A stretch of 64,000 bases of DNA from Lojkania enalia (lineage: Eukaryota > Ascomycota > Dothideomycetes > Pleosporales): assembly GCA_010094045.1 (NCBI GenBank), contig ML986708.1:1-64000 (forward strand), read 5' to 3'. Made by a program: the position numbers and the translations under genes. Positions 59,506-64,000 of this stretch are shown here, piece after piece. The notes under the pieces are model-generated. The model made no database searches. It saw only the letters and a list, made by a program, of their open reading frames with translations, and had not been told where the DNA came from. The number at the start of each line of letters is the position of its first letter. Position 1 is the first letter of the stretch.

Positions 59506-61238
59506 ATGTCCTCTGAGCAGCTACTAAACTTGCTGCTCTCTTTCCAACCCGACGCGCCAGAACTACGGCAGAAACGCGATTACGACAGCCAGGTGCGCAG
59601 CTTCGTGAACCAGGTAGCAAACATACCAGGACAGCATTATCAGAAAGGCGCAGACACTCCACAGGATGTACTCGAAGTAGGCTCTCGCTCAGCCCCCATC
59701 CCGTACATTTTTAACGCAAACAACAGCTGCTTAACCCTGAGGTGAACTCAATAGCCTACATCTACGCTCTACACGCTCGTATTTTCGGGGTCGGAGAATC
59801 CAAGCAGAAGGGTATCATCCCTGAGCAGCTCCGACCGGGAGGCTCAATATGGAACAAAATGGAAGATTTCCTGCAGAGGTTCGACCCTGTACAGATACGT
59901 TATGTCGGGTCTGAGTGGAGGAGGTTGATGGACTGCATTGAACGAATTGCACGGCTTATGGGAGTAGTACGTTCGAGTCATCCGCTTGCATACTGATAGC
60001 GTATATCCTGACACTGCTCAAGCCCGGTGCGGCCATCTCACCCATTCGTGCAGGACTATTACGGCTCGACCCTCTCTCAGGCACTTTTACCATAACACAT
60101 CTGCAGTTCATACGGTTGTGCTTAGAAACCCGGTCATACACGGCAGCGCTACCCATTCTCGATAACTACATCCACAGTCTTCCGAACACATTACCGAGCG
60201 TTATCCGAGAGAATCTGGAATACTCAGTCCCCGGTGCAAATCATACGAACAGTGGCGAATATATCCATGTGCGGTCCGGCCATACAGAAAAGATTACACT
60301 TCCAGATATTCAGGAATATTATGTCCTTGGTGCTATGGCATATATTGGTGTGCATCAGTTCAAGAAGGCGATGCAGTTCTTGGAGCATGTTCTCGTGGTT
60401 CCTGTGTCCAACAATTCTGCCAATGGACTGATGCTCGAAGCGTACAAGAAATGGGTGCTACTAAGCTGTCTGGCAAATGGTTCTGTAAGCGCGGACATGA
60501 CGTTTTCGCTAACTAGTTCTGACTCGGATCAGGTCAAGGCACCACCCCGAACAGCAAATGGCGCGGCCATGAAGCAGGTTCGAACAGCGTCGCGGGCATA
60601 CGAGGCGCTTGCTGAGGCGTTTGCACAAATGGACAATCTTCCAAAGCTTAAAGCGCAAGTCAATGCTGGTAAAGACCTTTGGGCAGAGGTAGGTTGAGCA
60701 CCGCCAAACGAAACACAAATTCGCAGGTTCGTGTCTGAGGAGCTTACGCTTGCTGTAGGATGGAAATACTGGCCTCGTGAGAGAACTTGTAGATCAGCAA
60801 CTAAAGTTCTACGTAACTCGCTTGTCACGGACATATTCTGCCATACCTGTCTTGAACATTGCGACCAACTTAAGCCAGACAGTCGAACAGTTTACCCAAT
60901 ATCTGGAAAAGCTGATTAACGCTGGTGAATTGAATGCCAGCATTGAGCGGACCAACAAGGGTCAAGAGATGGTAGTTCTCCGCTTCTTCCTGGATCCCAC
61001 TGAGGGTCCACAAGCCAAGACGGAGACGCAGCAGCAGCAAGCGCTCTTCGAGCAGACGCAGCGCACGAACCTCCTTGCGGAGCAAGTGCAGAGCGCAGAC
61101 TATCGGTTAGGTCTGACCAAGGAGTATGTCGAGTACATTAAGCGCCAGAACAAGAAGGCGGCTACTGCGGGGGGAGACACCATGGACACGACTTGGGACG
61201 ACGGCATGGAGGTGGACGAGGACCTCATGGGAAACTAA
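59506..61238 (+). CDS. csn3: COP9 signalosome subunit 3
   Basis: Four exons: 59506-59676, 59727-59966, 60023-60688 and 60759-61238; product 518 aa. CSN3 hallmarks: EVNSIAYIYALHARI, then the PGAAISPIRAGLLRLDP block (conserved in CSN3 of fungi, plants and animals), the LETRSYTAALPILDN repeat helices, and a PCI winged-helix region (about 330-430) with YSAIPVLNIATNLSQTVEQFTQYLEKLINAGELNASIE. The last ~40 residues are helical then acidic. The COP9 signalosome removes NEDD8 from cullins and in filamentous fungi controls development and light response; CSN3 is a scaffold subunit. The second donor could be GTAGTA or GTACGT three bases apart; GTACGT (adding one Val) was chosen. Confidence 0.94.
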
Positions 61239-62792
61239 AATGCAGCAAAGAAAGCTTTCGTCATGGATGCATTGTCCAGGTGTTAAATTCGAGTTGTCGT
61301 CCGGGCCGACTGGCAAGATGTTACGGCACGTGCTGGTTTCCCGAACAGGAGACTAGACGTTTATCTGTGAATAGGTAAGCAATCTCGGACGGGGCTCATG
61401 ACGCCATATGAAACGTGGTGAGAAGAGCCTGATAACAGCGTGGGCACGGATGTGGGTTCGTGGATGGCGGCCCTTGGGCAGGCTGGAACTCTATAGACGC
61501 ATAGATGGATGACGATGATGAGGGACGCATCGCTATGTCGGCGCCGCGAATATAAGCAAATGAGAACATGAACATATTAATCTCGCACGTTCCCTGGCTT
61601 TGGAGCTTATTGATTGTGGCCTTGCTCATCCACAGTCATCTCGACTGCGCGAAGCGAAACGGTGTCAGAACCGGAGCGGCGCCGCAGGGTGAAGATGCAT
61701 ACATACATATACGGCCTCTCTCGGCCGTCTGTAGCCAGTCCAGAACTAAGCAAGACTCGTTACTATTCGAACATTCCATCCAGCGGCCCCGTCCGTCCGC
61801 ACCCCCCCCCTTTTAAAAATCCCACGAAAAACTCGACGCTAGAGCCGCCAGGTGCTGGACTGCTGCTGATCTCCATCCCATTCAGCATTTCACGCTAGCC
61901 CGTCACCGGCGCGATTCCAGAGCCTCTGCTGCGGGCAGAAAGGTGACAGCCCGGCGAGGTTGTGTTAGTCAGGTGGCTGGGCGGCGAGTGCCCAGTCGTG
62001 TGCACTACTGGCTGCGTCGGATCTGGCTGAAGAAGGGGTCGAAACACAGTGGAAAATACATGCTACAGGAGCGGGTGGGTCCAATTTGGAAGCGGAGCGT
62101 ATGCAGGCGGCCGGATGCTGCAGCCCTGAACCTTTGCCTACAGATCTCGCTGGAACAGGACGGGCGAGGGACGGGGGTGTGTTGCTGGGAGTTGTCAAAC
62201 ACTTGCTGTGCGTGCAGGTGAGGCTGGCTCGTGGCTTTTGCGCAGAGTGCAGGGGCGTGTTCCCTACGGTCGCTGCAGGACAGCAGCGACGTAGGCTAGG
62301 CACTGGGCGCTGGACCACATTACTGAGCACCGAGTAGTGCAGGCGGGTGGTAGTAGTAGAGGTGGTAGTGGTGGTGGTGGTGGTGGTGGTGGTGGTGCCC
62401 CTGGGCCCCTGGCTCCTGGCGCGCGCAAGGCTCGGCCACCGACCCATCGTTCTCCACACTCGTCCTGCTACGGGCTGCTGCTCCTGGCCCGGGCGTCTGC
62501 TGCTGCTGCCACTGCTGCTCGTCTACTCTCGTCTACTCTTGCTTCTAGGGGTCCATCTGCTCTGTGTACCACCATCCACGACAGACACACAACGCCCGCC
62601 ATCCCGTCTCTCCTCGCACCACGACGGCACCGCAGCAGCTCCCGCAGCCCTCTCGCCCCGTCCGCCAGCGCGTTCCCGCATCGCCACCATGCCGCTGCCG
62701 ATTGCATGAAGAGCCCGGGATCAAGTGCATACCCGCACTTGGCCGTCTGAGACACGCATCAAGGGCTGGCTCTGCGCCAAAACTCCTCCATC
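61239..62792. other. 1.55-kb intergenic region with simple repeats
   Basis: GC-rich 5' region of the MIT-domain gene plus the csn3 3' side. Contains the GGT tract at 62360-62397 and CTG-rich patches (about 62,476-62,520). Many overlapping frames, none with a domain. Confidence 0.45.
62360..62397. repeat. GGT microsatellite
   Basis: A tract of GGT/GTG with one AGT interruption, about 430 bp upstream of the MIT-domain start codon. Confidence 0.85.
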
Positions 62793-64000
62793 ATGAACAT
62801 CTACAACGCTCAGCCCGCAGACCTGGCGGGCCCCACGCACCATCACCGCCGCCGCTCGTCGCGGTCTGCCTCGATCTCCTCGTCGGCGACCTTGACGCGC
62901 TCCGCCAGCCTCAAGGAGACGATTCCGGATCCGGCTCACCCCCACAAGAAGGCCACACCGCCTCCCGCCAGACGGCGCTCGAGCGCTGCAGCGGGCGCCG
63001 TCGATGGCATTGGGTCCTTTCGAGAAGGAATTGGGAACCTGAACCGCTGGTCGCAGTCCACCACCTCCAGCAAGGCCTCTGCGTCGGCCAAAGAGAAGGG
63101 CCACGGCCACGCCCGCCAGTCCAGCTTCTCGCGCCGTCTGAGCATCTCCAACACCCTCCCGCTGGCCGCTCTCAATGGAGCAGCCGCCGCGCACCCGCCC
63201 TCGTCGCCCTCGCACCACTCGCGCCATCCCAACCCCAATTCCTCGCCCTCGCGGAGACCCGCCGCAAACTCCTCTGCACGCTCGCCGGCATCGAGTCCCC
63301 AGAGGCGCGCCAGACCGCGCTCGCCCGCCTACAACCCCCCCTCGTCTGTGACGGCTCCTCCCCCCCAGCTGCCCTCTCTCCCCTACCTCCCCGCAACCGT
63401 CTACGATCCCTCCACGCCCAATACCGTGTCCTCCAACCCCACCCCTTCCCCGGGCCTTTTGGGGACCCCCAACACCTACGCCCCCGATCCCTCCTCCACA
63501 GACTATTTCAATTCCAAGCCTAGAGCCCCCGCTCTGAATACACAGCCCCCACCGTCTCGCAGCAAGGCCGATAGAGTGCTGGGAAGGTCGCCCCTCGGTT
63601 CGCCGCCAATTGGTGTTCTCGACTCAGAAGCAAGGAGCAAGGCTAGTGCTACGAACACCCGGCCCGCAACGGCAAATCGACCCTCTAGCGCGGGCCCAGG
63701 GGATTCCGCGCAGCAGCAACCACAGCCAGCGCAGGTCACGAGGCGTGAGCGGTCTGATTCGAGGGAGCAGATTCACAATCGAAGTGAAAGCAACACGAGC
63801 AGCAGGCTGGACGACAGCTACCAGGGCACCCCTCCCCGCCAGCGGGAGCGGAGGGAGCGGGACAAGAAAACAATGCTTTCCCGGGCGCTGCAGAAGGCCA
63901 ACACTGCGGTCTTGCTGGACAATGCGCAGAACTTCGAAGGTGCCATGGAGGCGTACGGGGATGCATGCAGGCTTTTACAGCAGGTGATGATTCGGAGCCC
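62793..64000 (+). CDS. MIT-domain protein, 3' part outside the window
   Basis: The frame is open from ATG 62793 to the window end (402 complete codons, no stop, no intron seen). The first ~350 residues are Ser/Pro/Arg-rich and disordered, with repeated RRSS and SPSR-type sites likely to be phosphorylated. At about 363 a MIT (microtubule interacting and trafficking) helix bundle begins: MLSRALQKANTAVLLDNAQNFEGAMEAYGDACRLL in outline (hallmark ALQKA..AV.LD....EGA...Y..A). MIT domains bind ESCRT-III tails or microtubules. Fungal proteins of this layout have a large uncharacterised C-terminal region, not visible here. The start is the first ATG in frame; translation upstream of it is not coding-like. 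Confidence 0.82.
   Translation, partial: MNIYNAQPADLAGPTHHHRRRSSRSASISSSATLTRSASLKETIPDPAHPHKKATPPPARRRSSAAAGAVDGIGSFREGIGNLNRWSQSTTSSKASASAKEKGHGHARQSSFSRRLSISNTLPLAALNGAAAAHPPSSPSHHSRHPNPNSSPSRRPAANSSARSPASSPQRRARPRSPAYNPPSSVTAPPPQLPSLPYLPATVYDPSTPNTVSSNPTPSPGLLGTPNTYAPDPSSTDYFNSKPRAPALNTQPPPSRSKADRVLGRSPLGSPPIGVLDSEARSKASATNTRPATANRPSSAGPGDSAQQQPQPAQVTRRERSDSREQIHNRSESNTSSRLDDSYQGTPPRQRERRERDKKTMLSRALQKANTAVLLDNAQNFEGAMEAYGDACRLLQQVMIRS

Noticed and set aside
62564..63523. 319-codon plus frame overlapping the MIT-domain gene
   Set aside because: Shadow frame; the frame from ATG 62793 encodes a recognisable MIT domain and stays open to the window end.

Overview
This window is nuclear DNA of a filamentous ascomycete (Pezizomycotina; Dothideomycetes is my best guess from the StuA N-terminus, not proven). 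The evidence is short GT-AG introns with CTAAC/CTGAC-like branch points, HET and APSES proteins, StuA, CSN3, DCD1 and ATG7 orthologues, and old repeats carrying stop codons of the C-to-T/G-to-A kind left by repeat-induced point mutation (RIP). Exon joins were read by eye from splice signals, frame continuity and family motifs.

Left part (1-22,900) is accessory. It holds the 3' part of a CHAT-protease-fold protein, an internally deleted Fot1/Pogo DNA transposon, two decayed gene remnants, an intact secreted class II heme peroxidase, and a HET-domain protein. A conserved divergent pair, dCMP deaminase and the autophagy E1 enzyme ATG7, sits inside it. Beyond ATG7 lies a broken WSC-domain cell-surface gene with RIP-like stops. 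Long AT-rich gene-free stretches separate these loci.

Middle part (22,900-41,570) is built around the developmental regulator stuA (31.4-33.6 kb), preceded by about 8 kb of gene-free sequence that is strongly GC-rich for most of its length. Fimbrin follows, then a degenerate tandem array with a period of about 112 bp marked by GGGACTAAAA (about 38.1-39.95 kb), then AT-rich decayed sequence.

Right part (41,571-64,000) is dense core genome: a mucin-like single-pass membrane protein, UTP18 (ribosome biogenesis), a secreted tyrosinase, SSR4 (SWI/SNF-RSC subunit), a diaminopropionate ammonia-lyase-like enzyme, a combined Mad3/Bub1 checkpoint kinase, COP9 signalosome subunit 3, and the 5' part of a MIT-domain protein. 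There is no operon logic; the shared arrangements are divergent promoters (dcd1/atg7 and ssr4/lyase). I found no tRNA, rRNA or CRISPR array. The most unusual items are the 112-bp array, the ATG-less open extension in front of stuA, the CHAT plus HET content beside RIP-damaged DNA, and a GC-AG intron in dcd1.
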